Part shown: positions 50,534-58,006 of the stretch, piece after piece | Layout of the letters: every line of letters begins with the position of its first letter | How positions within the stretch are numbered: position 1 is the stretch's first letter | Assembly (NCBI RefSeq): GCF_014644315.1 | Contig: NZ_BMKL01000001.1 | Coordinates: forward strand, 2,615,001-2,679,000 | Length of the DNA stretch: 64,000 nt | Direction of reading: 5' to 3' | From: Tsuneonella deserti | Lineage (GTDB): Bacteria > Pseudomonadota > Alphaproteobacteria > Sphingomonadales > Sphingomonadaceae | Notes under the pieces: model-generated | The model's database searches: none | What the model was told of the DNA's origin: nothing | Seen by the model: only the letters and a program-made list of their open reading frames with translations | Translations under genes and position numbers: made by a program

Positions 50534-53289
50534 ACCAGCTGCGCATCCCCAACCAGCGCGCGGTGATCGACCGCCGCACGGTGGCGGGGAAGATAGCCGC
50601 ACTCGCGGCGAACGGGCCGTCGGCTGCCCGCTCCGCCATCGTGGCCGAACTGAAAGCGGCGCTGGAGAACGGCCGCGCCGAACTCGACCGGCGGCTGATC
50701 GAGCGCCCTTCGGCCGGACACGAGATCACCGGCGGCCACGCGTTCCTGATCGACCAGCTGGTGCGCACGATCCACGACCACGTGGTTGCCGACGTCTATC
50801 CAGCGGGCAACCGCTCGACCGGCGAGCGCCTCGCGCTGATGGCGGTGGGCGGCTACGGCCGTTCGGAAATGGCGCCGCACTCGGACGTCGACATCGCCTT
50901 CATCCACCCGACCCGCCACGCGCCGTGGTGCGAGCAGGTGATCGAGGCGATCCTCTATTTCCTGTGGGACCTCGGCCTCAAGGTCGGTCACTCCAGCCGC
51001 TCGATGGACGAGATGATCCGGCTTGCCCGGGCAGACCTCACTATCCGCACCGCCCTGCTCGAGGGACGGTTCGTGTGGGGAGACCGCCCGCTCTACGACG
51101 AGGCGACGCGACGCTTTACCGACGAGGTGGTAAAAGGGACCGAAAAGCAATTCGTTTCCGAAAAGCTCGAGGAACGCAACGCGCGGCACAAGCGGATGGG
51201 GGACAGCCGCTACGTCGTCGAGCCCAACGTAAAGGATGGCAAGGGCGGCCTGCGCGACCTCCAGACGCTCTACTGGATCGGGAAATATATCTACAAGGTG
51301 CGCACCGCGTCCGAGCTCGTCGAGGTCGGGCTGTTCACCGCGGCCGAGTACCGCAGCTTCCGCCGCGCGGAGGCGTTCATGCTGGCGGTCCGCTGCCACC
51401 TCCACACGGTGACCGGAAGGGCGGAGGATCGCCTGACATTCGACTTGCAGCGCGCGGTCGCCGCGCGAATGAATTTCGCCGACCGGCCGGGAAAGAGCGC
51501 GGTTGAGCGGTTCATGCAGTTCTACTTCCTCCAGGCCAAGCGCGTCGGATCCCTGACCGGGGTATTCCTCGCGCACATCGACGAGCAGTTCGACCGCAGC
51601 CGCGCGCGGCGGGGCTTCCTCGCCAGCTTCACCCCGCGAGCGCGGAGCCTGAAGGGTTATCGGGTATTCGGGGGACGCATCGCCGCTCCGTCGGATGACT
51701 GGTTTCGCAAGGACCCGGTGCGCCTGATCGAGCTGTTCCAGCTTGCCGAAGCGAACGAGCTCGAAATCCACCCGGAGACGATGCGCCAGGCGGCCCGCGA
51801 TGCTGGCCTGCTCAAAGGGGAAGTCCGCGAGGATCCCCGCGCAAATGCCATTTTCCTTGAGGTCCTCGCCGGTCGCAACGACCCTGAGGGCGTGCTGCGC
51901 TGGATGAACGAAGCCGGCGTGTTCGGCCGCTTCGTGCCAGATTTCGCGCGGGTCAACGCGCAGATGCAGTTCGACATGTACCACCACTACACGGTGGACG
52001 AGCACACCATCCGCGCGATCGGGCTCCTCAACAAGATCGAGAAGGGGGAGCTTGCCGGCGATCATCCGCGCTCGACCCGGTTGATCCACGAGGTCGCGAG
52101 CCGCCGCGCGGCCTATGTCGCAGCGTTGTTGCACGATATCGCCAAGGGGCGCGGAGGCGATCACTCCGTGCTCGGCGGCGAAGTGGCCGAACAGCTCTGC
52201 CCGCGCTTCGGGCTCGACGAGGGCGAGACCGCGCTCGTCGCCTGGCTTGTGCGCCAGCACCTCCTGATGAGCCGCACCGCCTTCAAGCGCGACCTGACCG
52301 ATCCAAAGACCATCGAGGATTTCGTCGCGCAGGTTCAAGGGCTCGAGCGGCTGCGCCATCTCATGTTGCTGACCGCGGTGGATATCCGGGCGGTGGGCCC
52401 GGGAACCTGGAATTCGTGGAAAGGGCAGCTGCTCGGCGAACTCTACGATGCGGCGGAGGAGCGCCTGCGGCTCGGCCACATGAGGCAGGGCCGCGGCCAG
52501 CGCGTCGCGGCCAAGAAGGCGGCGGTCGCCGCGAGGCTTGGCGAGAGGGCGGGCTTGCTGGACCGGTTCGCCGAACGCTTCGACGATGCCTACTGGATCG
52601 CCGAGCCGGAAGACATCGTCGCGCTCAACCTGCTGCAGTACGCCGCGAGCGAGGAGGACGACGAACACCTGTCGGTCCATTGCGAGGTCTACCCCGCGCG
52701 CGGCGCCACCCTGGTGACGGTAATCGCCGCCGACCACCCGGGCCTGTTCTATCGGATCGCCGGCGGCATTCACCTGGCCGGCGCCAACATCATCGACGCG
52801 CGCATCCACACCACGCGCACGGGCTGGGCGGTGGACAATTTCCTAGTGCAGGATCCGCACGGGGCGCCCTTCAGCGAGCCCGCCCAGATAAAGCGGATCG
52901 AACAATCGATCGGCGATGCGCTCGCCAATCGCCGCGCGCTGGTGCCGGAGCTTGCACGCCGCCCCCTTCCGCACAGCCGCGCGCGCGCCTTCGAGGTGCG
53001 CCCGGTGGTGTCGTTCGACAACCAGGCCTCTGGTCGCTTCACGGTGATCGAGGTGAACGCGCGCGACCGGGCCGCGCTCCTGAACCGCCTAGCCCGCGCG
53101 CTGTTCGAAAGCCGGCTGGTGGTGTTCAGCGCGCACATCACCAACTACGGCGAACGCGCGGCGGACACGTTCTACGTAACGGACCTGACAGGGGGCAAGG
53201 TCACCTCCCCCACCCGCCTCAAGACCATCGAGGCGGCGCTGCTGGATGCGGCGAGCGATGAACGGCAGGCCGAACTGGAGAGCGCCTGA
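50530..53289 (+). CDS. glnD: [Protein-PII] uridylyltransferase / uridylyl-removing enzyme
   Basis: GlnD senses glutamine and adds or removes UMP on PII proteins, controlling nitrogen assimilation. The 919-residue protein has the nucleotidyltransferase motif GGYGRSEMAPHSDVD (107-121), a helical linker, the HD hydrolase domain (HHYTVDEHT; HDIAKGRGGDHS with H535-D536), and two C-terminal ACT domains starting around residues 733 and 842. The TTG start at 50530 overlaps the stop of the ligase gene; no better start is near. No PII gene is in the window. Confidence 0.96.
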   Translation: MNQLRIPNQRAVIDRRTVAGKIAALAANGPSAARSAIVAELKAALENGRAELDRRLIERPSAGHEITGGHAFLIDQLVRTIHDHVVADVYPAGNRSTGERLALMAVGGYGRSEMAPHSDVDIAFIHPTRHAPWCEQVIEAILYFLWDLGLKVGHSSRSMDEMIRLARADLTIRTALLEGRFVWGDRPLYDEATRRFTDEVVKGTEKQFVSEKLEERNARHKRMGDSRYVVEPNVKDGKGGLRDLQTLYWIGKYIYKVRTASELVEVGLFTAAEYRSFRRAEAFMLAVRCHLHTVTGRAEDRLTFDLQRAVAARMNFADRPGKSAVERFMQFYFLQAKRVGSLTGVFLAHIDEQFDRSRARRGFLASFTPRARSLKGYRVFGGRIAAPSDDWFRKDPVRLIELFQLAEANELEIHPETMRQAARDAGLLKGEVREDPRANAIFLEVLAGRNDPEGVLRWMNEAGVFGRFVPDFARVNAQMQFDMYHHYTVDEHTIRAIGLLNKIEKGELAGDHPRSTRLIHEVASRRAAYVAALLHDIAKGRGGDHSVLGGEVAEQLCPRFGLDEGETALVAWLVRQHLLMSRTAFKRDLTDPKTIEDFVAQVQGLERLRHLMLLTAVDIRAVGPGTWNSWKGQLLGELYDAAEERLRLGHMRQGRGQRVAAKKAAVAARLGERAGLLDRFAERFDDAYWIAEPEDIVALNLLQYAASEEDDEHLSVHCEVYPARGATLVTVIAADHPGLFYRIAGGIHLAGANIIDARIHTTRTGWAVDNFLVQDPHGAPFSEPAQIKRIEQSIGDALANRRALVPELARRPLPHSRARAFEVRPVVSFDNQASGRFTVIEVNARDRAALLNRLARALFESRLVVFSAHITNYGERAADTFYVTDLTGGKVTSPTRLKTIEAALLDAASDERQAELESA

Positions 53290-53334
53290 CGCTCGTACGA
53301 ACACGTGCGCCGCTCATCGCCATGTGCGCATCGA

Positions 53335-53829
53335 TCATACGGACCGGGCCAGCATTTCCTCAAGCTGGTCGAGCTGGGTGGGCAGCCCGGCGGCCGCCCC
53401 CGTGATCGCCTCGTCCAGAGCCTCCTTCGATGGATAGAGCTCATGAAAAGTAAGCAAGGTTTTGCCGCCGTGGTCCTCGAGGACGACGGTCGTCACCGCG
53501 CCATCCTCTTCTTCCTCGTTGGTCCAGACGATGCGTTCACCGGGGACCACCTCCAGATACTTTCCATGAAAGGTCATGGTGTTCCCTCCCGCGGCGAAGT
53601 CGAGCCGGTAAGTGCCTCCGGTGCGGACGTCCATTTGGCAATTCTGAAGGACCATTCCAGCGCCCTTGGGCACCCACCATCGCCGGAACAAATCGGGATC
53701 CGCCCAGGCTTTGAAAACCGTTGCCGGAGGCGCATCGAACAGGCGCGTCACCTCAAGCTCCCGGTCCGACTTTCTGTTCACCGTGGTGCGGCTGCGCTGC
53801 CCGGTGTCACTGCTCGCCTGCTGGTCCAT
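53335..53829 (-). CDS. SRPBCC (AHSA1-like) domain protein
   Basis: The 164-residue protein has the START/AHSA1 fold: LEVTRLFDAPPATVFKAWADPDLFRRWWVPKG, GGTYRLDF, GKYLEVVPGERIVWTNE, and a helix at the end (ALDEAITGAAAGLPTQLDQLEEML). It binds a small hydrophobic ligand or acts as a chaperone-like protein. It overlaps the upstream arsR gene by 23 bases, so it is co-translated; arsR-SRPBCC pairs are very frequent in bacteria, yet their job is usually unknown. A 20-residue polar extension precedes the domain. Confidence 0.92.
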   Translation of the reverse strand: MDQQASSDTGQRSRTTVNRKSDRELEVTRLFDAPPATVFKAWADPDLFRRWWVPKGAGMVLQNCQMDVRTGGTYRLDFAAGGNTMTFHGKYLEVVPGERIVWTNEEEEDGAVTTVVLEDHGGKTLLTFHELYPSKEALDEAITGAAAGLPTQLDQLEEMLARSV

Positions 53830-54169
53830 CGTCTTTCTCCTGCTGCATCTCGAAAATCAGCCTGTCGAGCGCGTCGAAGCGCGCTTCGAACAGCTTGCGG
53901 TATGCCTCGATCCACTCGGCTTCGGCCTTGAGCTCCCTGCGGCCGAGACTGCAGGTCCGGACACGCCCCACTTTCCGTGTTTCGACGAGGCCCGCCTTTT
54001 CAAGCACAGAAATGTGCTTCTTCATGCCGGTCAGGGTCATCTCGAACCTGTGGGCGAGCGAAGTGATCGACGCATCGGCCCGGCCGAGCTGCTGGAGCAG
54101 ACTACGGCGCGTGGCGTCAGCCAGGGCCGCGAACGCCAGATCGCCAGAGGAAAGGTTATACTGAACCAT
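53807..54169 (-). CDS. ArsR-type winged-helix repressor
   Basis: The 120-residue protein has the ArsR winged helix: FAALADATRRSLLQQLGRADASITSLAHRFEMTLTGMKKHISVLEKAGLVETRKVGRVRTC. It lacks the ELCVCDL metal site, so it is the non-metal type usually paired with SRPBCC genes. The ATG lies at the centre of a perfect palindrome (54154-54185), and a -10 box (TATACT) lies 7 bases upstream with no Shine-Dalgarno sequence. The mRNA is therefore probably leaderless and the protein probably represses its own gene by covering the -10 and the start. Confidence 0.93.
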   Translation of the reverse strand: MVQYNLSSGDLAFAALADATRRSLLQQLGRADASITSLAHRFEMTLTGMKKHISVLEKAGLVETRKVGRVRTCSLGRRELKAEAEWIEAYRKLFEARFDALDRLIFEMQQEKDDGPAGEQ

Positions 54170-54204
54170 TTAGTTCAGTATAACCCGCAAACGAACTGCG
54201 GCAA
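54154..54204 (-). promoter_or_regulatory. arsR operator palindrome and promoter
   Basis: Two perfect 13-base arms, GGTTATACTGAAC (54154-54166) and GTTCAGTATAACC (54173-54185), flank a 6-base centre. On the minus strand -35 TTGCCG (54204-54199), 16 bases, -10 TATACT (54182-54177), then 7 bases to the ATG. The palindrome covers the -10 box, the transcription start and the start codon. Confidence 0.8.
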
Positions 54205-54242
54205 GGGCTGAGTGGCCCTGGCGACTGCGGCGCTTGCCGGAT

Positions 54243-54902
54243 TTAGGGACGTTCTCCGAACAGGGCGCTGCCGACCCGAACTTGGGTCGCGCCCAGCATG
54301 ATCGCGGTCTCGTAGTCGCCGCTCATGCCCATGCTGCGCCCCTCTAGGCCGTTGTCGCGGGCGAGCTTGTCGAGGAAGGCGAAAAACGGCGCGGGCTCGA
54401 TCCCCGCCGGGGGCACGCACATCAGGCCGATCACCGGGATGTCGGCTTCGCGAGCCTGCGCGAGCAGCTCGGGCAGCTGCTTGACCGCGCACCCGCCCTT
54501 TTGCGGCTCCTCGCCGACATCGACCTGGACGAAGCACGGCACCTGTCGCCCGACCTTGTCGAACGCCTTCGCGAGCGCGGATACCAGGCTCGGGCGGTCG
54601 AGCGAGTGGATGCAGTCGAACAGGCGCACGGCCTCCTCCGCCTTGTTCGACTGGAGCTGTCCGACGAGATGCAGCGCAACGTCCGGATAGCGCTCACGCA
54701 GGGACGGCCACTTCGCCTGTGCTTCCTGCACGCGGTTCTCGCCGAACACCCGCTGGCCCGCATCGAGCAGCGGGAGGATCGCATCCTCGCCGCGGGTCTT
54801 GCTGACCGCGACCAGCGACACCTCGGCAGGATCGCGCCGCGCGATCCTGCAGGCGTGCTCAACGCGGCGGTGGACTTCCTCCAGGGGCAAGGCTGCATTC
54901 AT
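54243..54902 (-). CDS. YggS-family PLP homeostasis protein
   Basis: This single-domain alanine-racemase-fold protein (YggS/PLPBP/PROSC) binds pyridoxal phosphate and maintains vitamin B6 and amino-acid balance. The 219-residue protein has VSLVAVSKTRG with the PLP Lys at about 35, FGENRVQEAQAKW, LHLVGQLQSNKA, IHSLDR, GLMCVPP and the phosphate-binding SMGMSGDYETAIMLGATQVRVGSALFG. Length is normal. The start codon overlaps base for base (CATG) with a possible upstream start of the divergent thiE-like gene. Confidence 0.95.
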   Translation of the reverse strand: MNAALPLEEVHRRVEHACRIARRDPAEVSLVAVSKTRGEDAILPLLDAGQRVFGENRVQEAQAKWPSLRERYPDVALHLVGQLQSNKAEEAVRLFDCIHSLDRPSLVSALAKAFDKVGRQVPCFVQVDVGEEPQKGGCAVKQLPELLAQAREADIPVIGLMCVPPAGIEPAPFFAFLDKLARDNGLEGRSMGMSGDYETAIMLGATQVRVGSALFGERP

Positions 54903-54927
54903 GGCGGGCGTGCGCTATAGCGACAGT

Positions 54928-55476
54928 ATGGGAACGCGCCAGTCATTGCCGAACCTGTGGCTCCTCTCCGACGCCCGCAACGACGAATTGCTGCCCCGCG
55001 CCTTGCGCGCCCTGCCGCCCGGGTCGGCGTTCGTTTTCCGCCACTACCACCTCGATCCCCGCAGCAGGCGGGCGCGCTATGACGAACTGTTGCCGCTGGT
55101 GCGCGACGGCGGTCATCTCCTGATCCTGTCGGGCAGCGACGACCAGGCGCGGGCATGGGGAGCGGATGGCTCCTACGGCCCGCCCGAAGCGGTGGGCGAC
55201 GCGCCCGAGCTGCTGCGTATCGTGACCGTCCATGACGCGAACGAGATCGCCCATGCCAATGCGGCGGGCGCCGATGCGGCAATGATCTCCCCGGTGTTCG
55301 CCACCCGCACTCATCCCGACATCCCCCCACTCGGGCCGGAGAAGTTCCATGCCCTCGCGGCCTTGGCCGAAATGCCGGTCATCGCGCTGGGCGGCATGAC
55401 CTTTGAGCGGGCGAAGGAGCTCGGCTGGTCGCGCTGGGCGGCGATCGACGGTCTGGCGCTCAAACAGCACTCTTAG
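54928..55476 (+). CDS. ThiE-like thiamine phosphate synthase domain protein
   Basis: The 182-residue protein has the ThiE/TenI barrel fold: LWLLSDARNDE at the start, GSAFVFRHYHLD, and the conserved end AAMISPVFATRTHPDIPPLG ... MPVIALGGMTFERAKEL, which matches thiamine phosphate synthases. It is shorter than the usual 210 residues, so it may be a divergent paralogue and not the main ThiE. ATG 54928 has TATAGC 7 bases upstream and no Shine-Dalgarno sequence; ATG 54901 overlaps the yggS start. Assignment to thiamine synthesis is therefore moderate. Confidence 0.72.
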   Translation: MGTRQSLPNLWLLSDARNDELLPRALRALPPGSAFVFRHYHLDPRSRRARYDELLPLVRDGGHLLILSGSDDQARAWGADGSYGPPEAVGDAPELLRIVTVHDANEIAHANAAGADAAMISPVFATRTHPDIPPLGPEKFHALAALAEMPVIALGGMTFERAKELGWSRWAAIDGLALKQHS

Positions 55477-55541
55477 GGATTTCTTGACGCCGGAGTCCCG
55501 CGCCTGCGATAATGGCGCTTCGACGGCTAGGGGAAGCAGGC

Positions 55542-57884
55542 ATGGCGACACGCGCGATCGGCGCCGCAGCGAAACGGCCGCCAGCCGACTGGCGCGCGAC
55601 GTTCCGGCGCAGCCTGCGCCGCGCCCTGCAGATCGCCGGGGCCGCATTGCTGTTCGCGGCGCTGGTGTTCCTCGCCCTTGCGCTTGCCAGCTATACCCAG
55701 ACCGATCCCAGCGCTTCCACCGCAGCCGCCGGGGACGACGTGCGCAACTGGATGGGCGCGAGCGGGGCATGGGTGGCCGAGCGGGTGTTGTTCCTGTTCG
55801 GCGCTACCGGCGTGCTCCTGCTGCCTTTGCTTTATGTCTTCACGCGCAAGCTGTGGCGCGATGTCGAGGAGGAGGATCGCGACGCCGATACCCGCTGGTG
55901 GCGTCCGACCGCGCTGCTCCTGCTGTCCATGATGCTCATCGGCACGGTCCTGGCGCTGGCGTTCGACCGGCCCGGCGGCTCGCTGCCCGCATCGCTCGGG
56001 GGCATCAGCGGCCTGCTTGGGGCCAAGATGGTCACTGCGCTCGCGGGAAGACTGGGTGACGGGCTCGCCGGGTGGGCGATCCTTGCGATTGCACTCGCAG
56101 CGCTCGCTGGAGGTGTCGCAGGCGTGACGCGGGTCTTCGCGCTCGACTGGGCCCAGCTCCTGACCCTGCCCGCTTTCCTGAAACGGGCTCGAACGCTGCC
56201 TGAGGTGGACATTCCGTTCCTGCCCCGCCAGCGCGAGCGCAAGCGCGAGGCCGCGCCGGAGGAGGCGCCCCAGTTTACCGAAAGGCGCGCGCCGGAAATC
56301 TCGGACCCGTCCGCTCCGCCGAAGCCGGTCAGGCCGGCAGCCAAGGCCGCCCAGAAGGACCTGTTCGCAAGTTATCAGCTTCCGAGCCTCGACCTGCTGT
56401 CCAATCCTCCTCCGCAGGCCGCGCCCAAGCTCGACAAGATCGCGCTCGAGCGCAACGCCCGACTGCTCGAGACCGTGCTCGACGATTTCAACGTGAAGGG
56501 CGAGATCACCGCGGTGCGGACCGGACCCGTGGTGACGATGTACGAACTGGAGCCTGCGCCGGGCATCAAGGCCAGCCGCGTCATCGGCCTGGCCGAGGAC
56601 ATCGCCCGCAACATGAGCGCGATCAGCGCACGCGTTTCGTCCATTCCGGGCAAGACCGTCATGGGCATCGAATTGCCCAATGCGGACCGGCAGACCGTCG
56701 CGCTCAAGGAACTTGCCGCATGCGACGCGTTCGTTAACGCAAAAGGCGCGCTGCCGATCATCCTGGGCAAGGATATCGCGGGCGAGCCGATCGTGGCCGA
56801 CCTTGCCGCGATGCCGCACCTGCTGGTGGCGGGCACGACCGGCTCGGGCAAGTCGGTCGGGCTCAACTGCATCCTGTTGAGCCTGCTTTACCGTTTCACT
56901 CCCGATGACTGCCGCCTGATCCTGATCGATCCCAAGGTTCTCGAGCTCAAGAGCTACGACGACATTCCGCACCTGCTCTCGCCCGTGGTGACCGAGCCGG
57001 CCAAGGCGGTGCGCGCGCTCAAGTGGGCGGTCGAGGAGATGGAGCGCCGCTATCGCCAGATGAGCTCGATCGGCGCGCGCAATATCGCCGGATTCAACGA
57101 ACGGGTGCGCAACGCTATCGCCAAGGGCAAGCCGCTGGGGCGCCGGGTGCAGACCGGCTTCGATCCCGACACGGGCGAGGAACTGTTCGAGGAAGAGCAA
57201 CTCGAGTACGCACCCCTGCCCCAGATCGTGCTCATCGTCGACGAGCTGGCAGACCTCATGGTGACGGTCGGCAAGGAAGTCGAAGTGCTTATCCAGCGCC
57301 TCAGCCAGAAGAGCCGCGCGGCCGGCATCCACCTGATCATGGCGACGCAGCGCCCGTCGGTCGACGTCATCACCGGTGTGATCAAGGCTAACCTGCCTAC
57401 CCGCATCAGCTTCAACGTCACCAGCCGCATCGACAGCCGCACGATCCTTGGCGAGCAGGGCGCCGAGCAGCTGCTGGGCAAGGGCGACATGCTCTACAAG
57501 CCCAACACCGGTTCCCTGGTGCGCGTCCACGGTCCTTTCGTATCGGACGAGGAAGTGGAAGCGGTCGCCACCCACTGGCGCGGGCAGGGCAAGCCCGACT
57601 ACGTCGATGCGGTTACCGAAGAGCCGGAGGAATCCTTCGGGTTCGGATTCGACGACGAGCTCACTGCCTCCGACAATCCCGAGGAGCGGAAATACCGCCA
57701 GGCCTGCCAGATCGTGTTCGAGCATCAGAAGGCTTCGGGTTCGTGGCTCCAGCGCCAGATGGGCGTGGGCTACAACACGGCCGCGAAGTGGATCGAACGA
57801 ATGGAGGAGGACGGCCTCGTCGGTCCTGCCAACCATGTCGGTCGGCGCGATATCTACCGCGACAAGGACGGCAATCCGCTCTGA
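55542..57884 (+). CDS. ftsK: DNA translocase FtsK
   Basis: FtsK couples chromosome segregation to division by pumping DNA at the septum. From ATG 55542 (780 residues) it has an N-terminal domain with four or so membrane segments, a Pro/Arg/Glu linker (about 225-275), the FtsK alpha domain, the motor with Walker A GTTGSGKS (431-438) and Walker B IVLIVDELADLMV, then STR/ATQRPSVDVITG, and the winged-helix gamma domain at the end (RQACQIVFEHQKASGSWLQRQMGVGYNTAAKWIERMEEDGLV). ATG 55512 would add ten residues; AGGGGAAG lies before 55542, which is preferred. Confidence 0.96.
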   Translation: MATRAIGAAAKRPPADWRATFRRSLRRALQIAGAALLFAALVFLALALASYTQTDPSASTAAAGDDVRNWMGASGAWVAERVLFLFGATGVLLLPLLYVFTRKLWRDVEEEDRDADTRWWRPTALLLLSMMLIGTVLALAFDRPGGSLPASLGGISGLLGAKMVTALAGRLGDGLAGWAILAIALAALAGGVAGVTRVFALDWAQLLTLPAFLKRARTLPEVDIPFLPRQRERKREAAPEEAPQFTERRAPEISDPSAPPKPVRPAAKAAQKDLFASYQLPSLDLLSNPPPQAAPKLDKIALERNARLLETVLDDFNVKGEITAVRTGPVVTMYELEPAPGIKASRVIGLAEDIARNMSAISARVSSIPGKTVMGIELPNADRQTVALKELAACDAFVNAKGALPIILGKDIAGEPIVADLAAMPHLLVAGTTGSGKSVGLNCILLSLLYRFTPDDCRLILIDPKVLELKSYDDIPHLLSPVVTEPAKAVRALKWAVEEMERRYRQMSSIGARNIAGFNERVRNAIAKGKPLGRRVQTGFDPDTGEELFEEEQLEYAPLPQIVLIVDELADLMVTVGKEVEVLIQRLSQKSRAAGIHLIMATQRPSVDVITGVIKANLPTRISFNVTSRIDSRTILGEQGAEQLLGKGDMLYKPNTGSLVRVHGPFVSDEEVEAVATHWRGQGKPDYVDAVTEEPEESFGFGFDDELTASDNPEERKYRQACQIVFEHQKASGSWLQRQMGVGYNTAAKWIERMEEDGLVGPANHVGRRDIYRDKDGNPL

Positions 57885-57921
57885 TCGGCACGGCGGCTGA
57901 ATTGTAGCGGCCACGCAACAC

Positions 57922-57952
57922 TTGTGCGAAATTGTGCGCGGCGGCGCACAAT
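57922..57952 (+). promoter_or_regulatory. Candidate operator with three TTGTGCG half-sites
   Basis: TTGTGCG occurs at 57922-57928 and again exactly 10 bases later at 57932-57938. The second forms a perfect 9-base-arm palindrome (ATTGTGCGC 57931-57939 with GCGCACAAT 57944-57952). It lies 55 bases ahead of the TonB receptor start, where a repressor or activator would bind. Confidence 0.55.
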
Positions 57953-58006
57953 CCTGCTGCCTCGAGCGCCCTCCCTGTTACGTCAATACGACACAGGGAG
58001 ATTTCT

